Shown here in pieces: positions 35,732-46,712 of a DNA stretch of 64,000 bases. A program made the position numbers and the translations under genes. Every line of letters begins with the position of its first letter. The stretch's first letter is position 1. Under the pieces are notes generated by a model. The model saw only the letters and a list, made by a program, of their open reading frames with translations, was not told the DNA's origin and did no database searches. Source of the DNA: Eleusine coracana subsp. coracana (taxonomy: Eukaryota; Streptophyta; Magnoliopsida; Poales; Poaceae); assembly GCA_032690845.1 (NCBI GenBank), contig CM064417.1, positions 26,175,833-26,239,832 on the forward strand, written 5' to 3'.

Positions 35732-35893
35732 CTGATAAGTTAGTTAAGCTTGGGTGTTCGTTTAGTTCTGGTGTTGTGAGGGTATGGCCAAATGGTCATC
35801 CAGAGTCTATAAACTCCCTTGTAGCTACTGAAGCAGTTTTTAGTTAAAGGAAAATATATTCCAGTTCAAAAAAAAAAAACAGACCGTGCCGGA

Positions 35894-36990
35894 GCCTATG
35901 ACGGGTCGGGATGTTTCTTTGATAGGCTGGCACGGTTCGAGCCGGCTAACGAGCCATGCCATATCGGCATGACGGGCCTGAGGGCGAGTGCAAGCATGGC
36001 ACAACCCCATTTATATGGACCGGGTTGTGCCATTGGCCCGTTCATGCCAGGCTGGCCCAAAGCACGGCGGTGGCGTATGCTTCGGAGGCGGTGGCGGAGG
36101 GAGAGGTGAGGACGGCGCAATGCCAAGGGGAGGGGGGAGGCGAGGACGACGTTGGAGGGAGAGGCGAGGGCCGCTCGGTTCCGTATGGAGAGGCGAGGGC
36201 CGCGTGACGATGACCAAAGGGAAGGGGGAGAGAGGGAGCAGTAGGGAGAGACGAGCGGCGACAACTAGAAGGAGTGAAAAAAGTAGGCTTTTGAGTTGAA
36301 GAGAGAGGAGGGGATACATGCATCGCAAAACGTAAGAAATTGGGTGAAGCATGATCGAGGGGGCCATGGTGGCCTGCTCCACAACATAGGGGATCACACT
36401 TTTTTTTTTGTCTAGGAGGCGTTTCTGCTTCCCAAGGTTTTGTTTCATGGCACGTGCCTCCTCTGCACCCCCACCTCTAGCCTCAATGCGCCTTCCACCA
36501 TCCACATGAATTCCGGCTATGCACCTGCCACTCAGCTCATTGGAACCCTACATCGCCAAGGACCACGATTCCACTGGCATTGTCCTCATATTCCACGTCT
36601 CCAACACTCGGATCATCAGTACCCAGCAGTTGGAGATCGAGGCACTGGACACTGCCAGTGTCCTCCCTATGCGTGCTCTAGTCTGTGTTTGAAGATGGAA
36701 TCAACTATTACTCGGGCATCACCTATCTCCTCTCATCCTCTCCACCTCCCTTGACAGGTTCACTGTGATCCACTATGACCATCAGTTTGCTAGGTTCTGG
36801 TGGAGCGGTAAGCTATAGTGCAACACAGGAGGCCGAAAAGGTGAGCGAAGCTGCGTGTATCATGAATTAACATCTTCACCTATCTTCTGCCCACCTCTCT
36901 TGCATTGATCTTCACCTATATTCTCGATAGTAATTCTAAATATGCGTATGAGATCTAAAAGTTGATGGCCTCTGTGAGGATAATAACCCT
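35894..36990. other. Unassigned repeat-like sequence after the LINE
   Basis: GC-rich beginning with repeated 'cggcatgacggg' and 'gggccgtgcc'-like words, followed by purine-rich sequence (36100-36300) and then pyrimidine-rich sequence (36420-36760). Long frames here are low-complexity and match no family I recognise. It is probably transposon debris. Confidence 0.4.
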
Positions 36991-37795
36991 ACGTCCTGTT
37001 TGGTGTTCTGTATTAATGGTGTCTCATGTCAGGTTAGGGTTTCTTGAGATGAGTTCCGGTAAGCCATTCGAAAGACCCCTGCCCTCCTTATATATCCGAA
37101 GGGTAGGGTTTACACGGCAAATCCCTAGTCGGTTACAATAGTTACTATCTATAGCCTATATCTCTAATATTGTCTTGCCGGCTACTCCAAGTATCCATCC
37201 GAGTAATAGTCTACGTGGGCTTTTATCTCCAGAGTGTTGTTAATAGACCCTAACTCACTCAGCAAAATATTCGAGTGATTAGATATCCAGGGTATACATA
37301 TCCCACAGTAGCCTCCAAGAACTTTACAATTTTGATATACTGCTTCTGACTGAGTATTTGATCCAAAATTCAGAAAGTGCTTCTTCTATATCTTTATCTA
37401 AATCAAAAAAGAAATCCTCCTTCCTTCGTAGACACCTACTTAGGTGTACTCAATGAGTATAACTCCCGACTAAGACGTTATTTAGATTACTAAATACCTT
37501 GTGAGTCTAAAAGAAACTACCAACCACGTCAATTTGCTCAAATAAAATAATATGTGTAGTGCACCTCTGGCGCACCTACTTAGGTGTAGCCCCCAACTCA
37601 GAAACTATTTAGAACAAATATCTTTTGAGTAAAAGAAGTAGCAAACACCACATAAAGTAATTGATAGTCCTAGGTTTGGATCTATCACTCCTCGAATAAT
37701 TCCAATTTTGAATTACTAATTATACATAGGTCCCAAGATTGAAATTTGCACTCCCCTAATGATTCCAATATGAAATGACTCATAGACGTAGCCCA
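36991..37795. repeat. LTR-retrotransposon-like debris
   Basis: Contains sequence that looks like an LTR with promoter words ('ccctccttatatatccgaag', about 37080-37100) and downstream 'cctacttaggtgtagccccc' twice in similar form (about 37430 and 37575), which resembles leader sequence of grass gypsy elements. Boundaries and strand are not resolved. Confidence 0.35.
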
Positions 37796-39011
37796 TGTTG
37801 GGTATTTTAACGACAACAGAATAAATCCGCAAGCATACGGATACCGAAGTAGCTTTCACCCAGGAGTATTCCAAGGTATCGAATCCACAGGGAACGTGTG
37901 TGCCTAATCTTCTGTTCTAGTTCGACCAAGGAAACTAAGATAATTGTGGCTTTGAGTAGAGAGGATTCCTAACAAGTATAAGGTCCGAATCAAGGTAAGA
38001 TTACTACTAGGTTGCTTGTATTGGACGTCTGATTTTCCCCTGCATCCACAGTGCGATTCTGGTCTAGAGCCTACTGCGTAGCCGAACATGGAGGATTTCA
38101 AAGGACAGATAGGACTGTCATCACCTACTTCCTACCTCAAGAAATCCGTGGACTATGCAATAAACAAAGGTAACCTACGGTCTAAACACCACGTCTATGC
38201 TTTCAATTAGTCCCTTAATCTTTAGCTACGATGATATAAGACTAAGGTCTCTAACTAAATAGAGCGCTGGATGAGCAAAGCAACTAAGTATAAAACTTAC
38301 TTAAAAAGAAAACTTAAATACTAAGAAAGAAATCACGAAGACTTACTAAATATGGCAAGCATCCGTCGATGTACAAGCGTGGAGAAGAGGTGGACATGCC
38401 CACTCCTCCTCCGGACTTCCCCTCACTCTCTCCTTATTTTCTAAATGCTTTGGCAGCGTTGAGCCTTAAGGAAATGAAGCACTAAACTCTAATCTTGAAG
38501 TGTGTGGAGAATGGAGGCACTCCCCTCCTTATATAGGGCCTAAACGCGATTCCCGGAGCCGGTAACTTCCACCTAATGCGCACAACTGATCTTGGGAAGG
38601 CACCAGGAGACACCACGTGGAAGCCATGCACCAGAGGGGGACCCCTAGGTTCGGTCGAACCCCCTATTCGGCTGAATAGGGGTGGTGGGCCCTCGTGCCC
38701 CCTCTCTTCTAGGTGCCTGATAGGTGGCCCCTCTTCCCTTATGACACTGTAAGGCGGTGGGTTATGTCAGTTTTCTTCTGAAAGTGGGCCAGTAGATCCT
38801 TGTGCTTGGCTATGATTGGTCGGAATTATGTTTTCTCCCTTGATGAAGTGGATTTTCCATTAATTTCATGGAATAATCATCTACAGCAAATATTTACCAG
38901 CACTTATGGAATTTATTAGTAATAAGCTCCTACCACTATGTTGGTTGTTCATTTTATTGTTTTTATGCAGATAATTGACGGTCTAATTTAGGTATTTAAT
39001 GACCGTCAACA
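37796..39011 (-). repeat. 3' LTR of the minus-strand gypsy element
   Basis: 1,216 bp. On the minus strand it starts TGTTGACGGTCATTAAAT and ends TACCCAACA. The end section ('cgataccttggaatactcc' on the minus strand) is clearly related to the LTR ends at about 45540-45629 and 63280-63383, so the three gypsy elements of this half belong to one lineage. Confidence 0.85.
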
Positions 39012-39378
39012 AACTCCCCCACACTTAGCCTTTGCTCGTCCTCGAGTAAAGAAAAAGGACTAAGGTGGATCATAATCTCCAAATGGTATGATGCCAACAT
39101 GCAAATTATTCCAAACCATACCTGTACCAATGGACTCTGAAGTGTCTATCATGTCACCTTGGGCAGCTGAAGAGTGGAACAGTATAAATTATGGTCATCT
39201 CAGCTCCTTGTGCTAAGTAACTTGGATTTTTTGAAGATTTTTTTTTCAAAATAAAACAAAGATGTACTCCTCAAATAATTCTCTCAAGTCACTCGTATAT
39301 GTCTGTGGATCCTCACCAAGATTTTTGTTGTTGCCTCTTTTTGTTTCTACTTCTAAATATAGGCTTATGTGGAGCTCA

Positions 39379-40024
39379 TGGTGATAGGTGTAGAGTGCCT
39401 GATCTTTCGGCGAGTGGAGATAACTTCGATTTGGTGGATGTTGACCCTCACGATCCGACTACGACGGGCAAGCCGAAGCGCCAATGCAATCGCTGAACCA
39501 ACTTCCAGAGGATATTAACCTTGCGGTAAACAAGATCAACCTGATCACGAGGATCAATTCTTACGCGCAATCGCAGAACGAGCAAGAATTAGAGACGAGC
39601 AATCTGATGTATTATTGCACGAAGGTGGAGTTCTGAATTCACATCGAGAGATGGATGTATAGCTAAGCTAAACTTAAAACAAAACTCAAAGATTACAAGG
39701 GGCGCAGCCCTTGACTATATAGGGGGAGGACGAGGCATCTAGGGCCGGCTGAAGTGGAGAGGCGCGCGGTGGAGAGGGAGTCATGCGACTTGGGCCACGT
39801 GGGCCTTCGGGCGACATCATCCTGGGCCGTCGTTCCTTAGCATCAAAACCGTCTTCAATTCCTGGGCTCGAGCTCTAGTGATTGGGCCCTTGTACGTCGT
39901 CGTCTCGTTAGAAGATGGATCCGTAACTCGAGGAGGCGCGACGACGAGAGGTGGAGGCGTGACAGCTTGGTTTGACGTGCCATCTTCCGTCGTCATTATT
40001 CGTATGTCGTTGATGTCCTCATCA
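39379..40024 (-). repeat. Gypsy C-terminus plus LTR-like module, copy 1
   Basis: 646 bp, the inverse complement of 50201-50843 with few differences. On the minus strand it encodes the end of a gypsy polyprotein (DEDINDIRIMTTEDG...GPITRARAQELKTVLMLRNDGPG, stop) followed at once by an LTR-like part with a CTATATAG box that ends CACCTATCA. Boundaries in the two copies coincide although flanking sequences differ. Confidence 0.85.
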
Positions 40025-42204
40025 CATGGCATTGAATAAAAAATGGCATACCTATGCTTCATATATTACCAAGTCAAAACTGGATTCGAGGAGAAGACAA
40101 GTCATGAATCATGAATCAAGTATGTGCACATATATGGATGGAGTGGATAGAGTGTTGGATACCTATCTCTCTTTATCTTTTTTTTTTGAATACTTGACAA
40201 CTCATATCTCTTTTAGCAAGGATAATTGGAGAGAGAGTTTCTCAAAGCATGATGGAACACATTATTTTGTGGACGGATGATGGATGTGTGTGATGCTATC
40301 TTCGGGAGTGGAAGAGTAGCATATGGAAGGAGATGAATGATGGAGGTGGATGAATACTCCTTTATGTGTAGACTCTTTCTTTCCTTGAAACAATATTGGG
40401 CATAGTTATTTCCTCTTCTTCTTTTTTTTATATTCTCAAGGATTGAGAGCATTTATTTTGATAGCCATGCCTTCTATGTGAGTAACCGAGAGAGAGTCAT
40501 AGCAAGATAATCATAGAGTATTTCTTTTCGTTGGATGGATGGATGATGATGATGGTTATGCTACCTTCTAATGTAGAAGATTAACATATCCAGGGAATGT
40601 GCACATGAACTTGATCAACAATACATAACAAGCATCTCACTAGGGTCACAACAATTTGAGAAGGTTTAATGAAGACACCAGCAACATATGCATAAGGTTT
40701 ATCAAATGAATCTATCATATGGCTCTGGTGGGATTTATGCAATCTTTGAGGAGTAAGTTTACAAATTTTAATTTTCAAAAAGAATTCCCAAACACTTTAT
40801 GCAATAGAGAGCAAGAATCACTTCATCAAACCATATCTCACTAGTCAACAACCTAGGTAGCATGCGGTCCCTATGAGTATAGTCCACTAGTATTGGCATA
40901 GGAGCAAGGAATAAAGAGCATGCAGACCAACCATGGGAAGCTTGAATAGTAGATAGGTCATCAAGGTTGATTTTAATTTCCAAGTTTAGATTTTATCAAT
41001 TTGTTCCAGGAAAATTAAATCAATGCACAAAAATAGGGAGATAGAGGGATAAACCGTCGCACTAGTAGATGATGCCGAGCAGGGCCAAGGTGGGTTCATT
41101 CGAATTAGAGAGATCGAATGGATCATCCTAACGTCTAGCTTGGTCACCGTATGGCATGGTGCTCCGTGTGGTGTTGTTCAATATATTTTGGCCGATGAGG
41201 TCCTTTGTTGCGCGTCAAGAATCCTGAGGATCTCCTTCACACATGTTCGCTTGCCTGCACTTTTATTTGACAGAAGAAAAACAAACAAAAGTGTTAAAAG
41301 CAAAACGGACTCTACCGGCTTTATAGGCCCTATAGAGTCACACTTTTATTATTAAGTTATTTATTTTATTTCTTATATTTTTTATGGCGCACTACAAGAT
41401 TGAATTGAGAGTAAATAAACTAAAGAGCCTTTTTTTTAGCAAGGCATGAATGCAAGAATTAACAACAACTCTAAACCAAGAGGCAAGTTGACATGAATGG
41501 AACTAAATATGTGATACTTACAGAACTCCGCTACATTTTGATTTTTGTATCACTTAGACACAATAAGTCAGTATGCAGTGTTGCAGCCTTTGAGTAGTAG
41601 GTTCCATCGCCAAAAGTGCCACGATGTCAAGCTGATGCAACTCCCATGTTCTCAGGCATAGTGTGACAATCGTTCTTTTCAATCCTCACCTGAAAGGGTT
41701 AGTGACCAGAAATATCCAAAGGCAAATATATCCTGAAAACAAGTGCTTGCAATTATTTAGTATAGGAAAAAGGAGAATGATAACCCCGGCCATCTCCCGA
41801 CAGTGCTTTGTTTATAGTCAGAAGCTCGACTACAGGGACTTCATGTTGCAGCTATCGTTGGCAATGGAGTTCCCATCTCACTGCCAATCGTTGATGTATC
41901 AATGAAATCTTAGCTGCATGGTTAAGTGCAAAAAATGCAAACTACAAGATTTGCAATATTTATGATAAACAAAAGCATCTACAACCATCCTTCTAAATAG
42001 TTTACTAATAAGGGCCTTAAGGTGGTTGTAGTCCTTGTAGGTGCTTTTAGCAGTAATCTTGCTTTTAGCATGCATCTTGTGGTTGTTCAAGGAAGAAGCT
42101 CTCATGCTCATCATTTGAATTATTTCCTCTTGTCTCTAGAGTCAATGTCTCTAACAATCCATTGGCCCAATGGTTCTCCTTCTCAAGAGTTTCATTGAGA
42201 AAGC
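40025..42204. other. Non-coding gypsy internal sequence
   Basis: AT-rich with many 'atggatgg' and 'gatgatga' words and no significant open frame. It lies between the LTR and coding part of the minus-strand gypsy element and is most simply its 3' untranslated internal region. The stretch 39024-39378 is the same kind of sequence. Confidence 0.5.
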
Positions 42205-44120
42205 TTATCGGTGATTCTTGATCACCATCAAGAATGGAGTATTAAGGATGGTTTCAAAAGGATTAAGAGTTTCTCCCAAACTATCTCCTCCTTGGATGCA
42301 ATTTTTCACGTCCTCATAAAAAACAAACCTCAGTGATACATGTTGGGAAACATACATCACCTCCTCAAACGGGGAGTGCTTGAGATGAGGTCTCACCATA
42401 GGATTTTCTAAGAAATGGGAATTAGTGGTGAAAGCGGTTTTCCTAAACTTTTTATTTAGGCTCCCTTGAGATGCATCCTTAGGGTGAAGGCTTTCTAGTG
42501 TGAAGCCTATGAGAAGTTCAAAGTCGATGATAGGAAAGACGTGGAGGTCTAGGTGAACTTCAACTTTGTCCATCTCAACTGGTACAACCCTTATGATCCC
42601 CGACATGGAAAGGTTACTCCCAAGGCATCCTTGAGGAGTGTGTCATTCAACTCAATAGGCATATCATCCAAGAGTTGCCAAGCTATATACTCGGAGGTGA
42701 TATTGGCTCCTACAGTGGAATCGAGAAGGGCCTCTATGACATTTTCCTTTATATAACAAGGAATGGTAGAGGAAGGAGAAAGGATTTGAATTTTCCTTGA
42801 AGTGCATCTTTCTTCCTTCATCCACTCCTTGTTCATGGCCTCCTATAGAGTTTCTCGTGGAAAGGCTTAGAAGGTGAAAGGGGTGTCATGGGCTTCTTCT
42901 GCCTAAAGTAATTCGAGGCGTTCCCATGATCATTGGGTAGCCCTTCCTTGAATTCAACTGGCAACCCTAAAGGTAGGATTTCTCCTACCTTCCAAGCGGT
43001 CTCAATAGTACAATCTTAAGATAAGATAGTTATGGGTTCGAATCTAGCTATTGAGGGACCCTCATGGGTTGGCTTGCCTTCACCCTGGATAAATTGCTGA
43101 TCTTCTTCCTTGAGGATAGATCCAGAGGGCTCAAAAGGGAATGTTGCCATCACTTCATTGATTGGCTCACCCCTTGGTAGAGATTTTGTTAAAATATTTT
43201 CTGATTGACAGATCGAGACAGAAAAGGTGCCTCTCCCAAGTCTTATGTCAGGACTTCCTAGTGTTGGAACATCAGAGAACAACTTATTTAATGGACGCGC
43301 AATCAAAATTTGGAAGTCAAAGACCTCAACTATATGGAAGTCTAGGATAGTCTTGACATTTTTATGCTTCACAGACACTCTTTGCAAGGTCCCTAATCCT
43401 TTTAAAGTTTGGCCTAAGGTGCTCATGAAGGATTTGCTAATCGGTGCAAGGGGCTCACCACCTATGAAGGCTAGTGCAATGGATTTTGACATGATATTTG
43501 CATCGAATATGGGACTGAAAAGGACATTCACCTTCATCACTCTTATGTGGCATTGAATGGTTGAATAAGGAGGCGTAATCCAAATTATATCGGGAGAATG
43601 TTCTCCCTTATTCAACCATTCGTTGCCTGGCACGACAAAGCACTCCCTCTCATTCTGTTGGAGGAAATTGTCCTCTAGAGGATTAGGAGGAGAGATGAGA
43701 ATTGGTGAGTTCTTCATGCAAAAATAATTCGAGGTGTCCACATGGTCTTTCCAAAGACTTTCCTCGAATTTAAAAGAGAACTCAGAAGAATTTTCTGATT
43801 GAGACATTGGGACAGAAAAATGCCTTCCCCTGAGTTTAATGCCTAATGTCTCCTTGGTCGGTGCATCAGAGAAAAGTCTCTCTATGGGATGCCCGATTAA
43901 AATGTCAAAGTCATGGACTTCGAACACATGGAAATCAAGGAGAGTTTGGACATCTTTATGCCTTAAAGACACATTTCACAAAATCCCATATCCCTCTAAA
44001 ATGGGTCCGGATGGACATTGAAGAAATTTGCAAGTTCGTGCTAAGGGTTCTTCACCCAAAATGGAAAAGCACAAGCATCAGAAATGATGTTGGCACCGAT
44101 AGTGGGATTATAAATGTTGG
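42205..44120 (-). pseudogene. Gypsy polyprotein remnant with three tandem retropepsin-like segments
   Basis: Open pieces 43016-43972, 42591-42836 and 42205-42606 on the minus strand. Three successive segments share one plan: a cis-peptide-like entry with a D-x-x-V/I-G-A-N-I or F-D-A-N-I stretch, then a 'LDFHVFEVHDFDILIGHPIERLF'-like end (written here only in part), then a 'SVPMSQSEN' linker. Copies are at about 43780-44100, 43150-43560 and 42440-42840 (VGANITSEYIA, LDLHVFPIIDFELLIG). The pattern corresponds to the aspartic-protease-like region of grass gypsy polyproteins. The canonical DSG is not visible, and stops separate the pieces. No RT follows. Confidence 0.65.
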
Positions 44121-44179
44121 TAGCCTTTATTTCCCTTTTTGGACTACCAAATAACCTCGAAAGCATGAAATTCTTGGAA

Positions 44180-45629
44180 AGAATCTTAATAAACCTTATT
44201 AGAACTAATTAGTTCCACGAGTTTTGGTGAGATATGTGTTTATAGGTACAAAAGGGGCCAAGACAGGCAAAAACATGAAGAAACATCCCATCGGCCAATC
44301 ACACTGAAAAATAGCCGGCCGACAGGGTCGTTAATGGCTAAAATCAGCACCCGGCTGATCAAATCAGGATCATCGTCCGGCTGATCATCTGACTCGGCCG
44401 AGTCGGCAAAAACACTCCATCACCATGCCGTTTCCTCCTCTTAGACCAAATGTGATGAAAAGAGGCGAAGCAGAGAGGGCCATCAAGTGGCCTAACCGGG
44501 AGAAGTCAAGTGGTGACCCGGAGGGGACCGACACTCGACACGGGATGCCGCCTGGCCTAGGCTGCCGCCCAGCCTCGGATTGCCTCCTAATGGGGCCAAC
44601 CCATTAGGCCCAAGAGACCTACCACCTCCAAAAGAAGAGAATTGGTGGAAACCGACCCACTAACTGTCATCGGGACGAAATCTGAGCCATCCAAGACAAA
44701 GTCGATCGAGAACCGACATGATCCAAAGGCCGCCCATCCTAGGATGCCGTCCGGCATGCCCGGCCGCCGACCTAGCCCGTCGCCCGACGGACCGACTTTG
44801 GCCTACCGACTCCCCATCGCCTATAAATACTTCCCGGGCCATTGCGAGGGGGGGGGGGGTGGAGGAATTTAGGAAGAAGAGCATTTTTAGTCCAAGATTC
44901 TACCAAGTTAAGTAGAGAGTAAACGTGTAGGAGAAGGAGTTCAGGATGTTGGCTCTTTCAACCTGTGCCTCGCGGATGAAACTCCTGCGAGAGTAGTCTC
45001 CTTCATCTTCGGGGCCGGGTAACATGTAATTAAACTCTTGTCCAAGTAATGAAGTGAGTATTTCTATCCTTTTTATTTGTGGGATCCTCGTGCATAACCT
45101 TTTACTGCTTTATAGCATTAATTTGTTAAGCTTACCAATTCTAGAGCTGGTATGAAAGTCTAAATGTAAAGGCGATGTTTAGACATAGATTTCCTAGGAT
45201 TGCATTCATCCCCATGGGCTGTGTGGTAGGCGATAGGTGGTGACAGCCTTGTCCGTCCAATATTGTAATCCACCATGTTCAGGAAGTATCAAGCAGGGTT
45301 GTCTAGCGATAGCCTACCCACTAGTACATGAGGTTAGTTACTGACCCTTACTAGTGGATCGTTTTTGTGCCCTGAAGTAGATAAATTGAAATAGGATCTC
45401 ATTAAATTACTTAGCAGAAGTTTACTACATTAGATTACCTAGCCCGAGGACCTCTTCTCTCTTTAGAACCTATCCTCTTCTGACCATACACCACCCGGAC
45501 TTGATAGATTAGGTGTGATACACTTTTCCTTCCCCGTTGAAATCGATACTCTGGAATACTCCCGGGTGAAGGCTACATCGGCATCTATACACTTGCAGAT
45601 TTCTTTGTTAGGCCTAAGAACCGCCAACA
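44180..45629 (+). repeat. 5' LTR of the plus-strand gypsy element (left boundary approximate)
   Basis: Contains a TATA-type CTATAAATA at 44821-44829 and a G-run just after it (44850-44861), and ends CCGCCAACA. The terminal 100 bp resemble the LTR ends at 63280-63383 and the complement of 37796-37900. The start near 44180 is an estimate. Confidence 0.6.
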
Positions 45630-45730
45630 AGCTTTCTAGCGTTGTTGCTGAGGAACTATAGCTGTGCCACTCCGAATCCCGTCTCATCCGCTAATTTTTT
45701 CTTTCTTTATTTTCCTCCCAATTCCCTTTT

Positions 45731-46652
45731 ATGGAACTATCCTCCATCAGCCAGTTCTCGGCCCCCAAGGTTGAGAACTTGGAGCCCTCAGTCTCTGCCC
45801 TGCCAATCAAGACCCAAAATTATGAGATTCGTCTAGAACTCATACTCTTGATTGAGTCGACACCTTTCTTAGGGGAATGCTCAGAAAATCCTTCGCTCAC
45901 CGTCAACACTTTGAATTGGTCTGCTCCACCGTGAACATCCTTGGTGTCCATTAAGACACTTGAGATGCAAACTCTTCCCATTCTCGCTAAAGGATGCTGC
46001 AAGAACTTGGTATACTCGTCATGTCGAGGATGCCAAATGAGGTTGGCCCTCCCTGAGAGAATTCTTCTGCAAGAAATTCTTCCCACTCTCAAAAATAATC
46101 AAACTGTGAAGGAAGCTAATAAATTTTGAGTAGAAAGATCAAGAACCACTCGGAGCTGCATGGGAGAGGTTGCTTTCTTACACCACAGTTGGCCCAGATC
46201 TAGGACTATCCGGATGTATGCTCTTGCAACATTTCATTTGTGGACTTAAACCTGAGAGTGCAAAGTTTCTGGATATAGCCGCTGGAGGTGCATTTGTATA
46301 CACCATGCCTGTTGAAGGAAAGAGAATTTTAGCCAAAATCCTTCGTAACCTTGAGGATTATCAGCCCATGCTTTCAGAGAACCATCTAGAGGGTGCACAA
46401 TTAGCCGATCTCTCCCCTGTCATCACCACACCAGTCTCCCCTATCATAAAAGAGGTCAATTGCACCCCAATGTTTAACACTCTGGACCCACACCTTTTTC
46501 ATCATGAATCACCCTTCTCCCTACCAGAAGCAGAAATCAAATCATTACCTCTACGCGAAATCCATGAGGAAAACGATGATTTCTCAACAATTGGAAATGT
46601 CCAAACAATGCATGTAGAAAGAAGGATGGATTTTACCCCTATGGAACCATAG
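45731..46652 (+). pseudogene. Gypsy gag remnant
   Basis: Begins MELSSISQFSAPKVENLEPS at 45731 and breaks after about 67 codons. A second piece (46170-46652) has the gag words LLQHFICGLKPESAKFLDIAAGG and GKRILAKILRNLEDY, which are typical of the C-terminal half of gag in this gypsy lineage. The middle of gag, including the usual retrotrans_gag core, is missing, so there is an internal deletion. Confidence 0.75.
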
Positions 46653-46712
46653 GAACCCAATGAGGAGGAGACAAATATTCAAAAGGAACAACTCTTTAGC
46701 CTCTCTTCGATT

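Larger units (their letters stand above)
30208..35878 (+). mobile_element. Near full-length L1-type LINE with RNase H domain
   Basis: About 5.67 kb ending in a poly(A) run (35868-35879). The 15-bp target duplication ACAGACCGTGCCGGA is at 30193-30207 and 35879-35893. It holds a gag-like ORF1 followed by ORF2 with endonuclease, reverse transcriptase, zf-RVT and RNase H. Both ORFs have stops or frameshifts, so it looks dead. Confidence 0.95.
37796..44120 (-). mobile_element. Ty3/gypsy element on the minus strand, 5' part missing
   Basis: The 3' LTR is 37796-39011. The complement of a TGTGGGGGAGTT purine tract abuts it at 39012-39023. The internal region extends right through non-coding sequence, is interrupted by the 646-bp module at 39379-40024, and reaches coding remnants at 42205-44120. 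No RT, RNase H, integrase or second LTR was found before the plus-strand element begins near 44.2 kb, so it is internally deleted and truncated. Its right limit is uncertain. Confidence 0.7.

Noticed and set aside
36011..36505. 164-codon minus-strand frame rich in Leu, Pro and Ser
   Set aside because: Low-complexity translation of purine/pyrimidine-rich repeat DNA; no domain.
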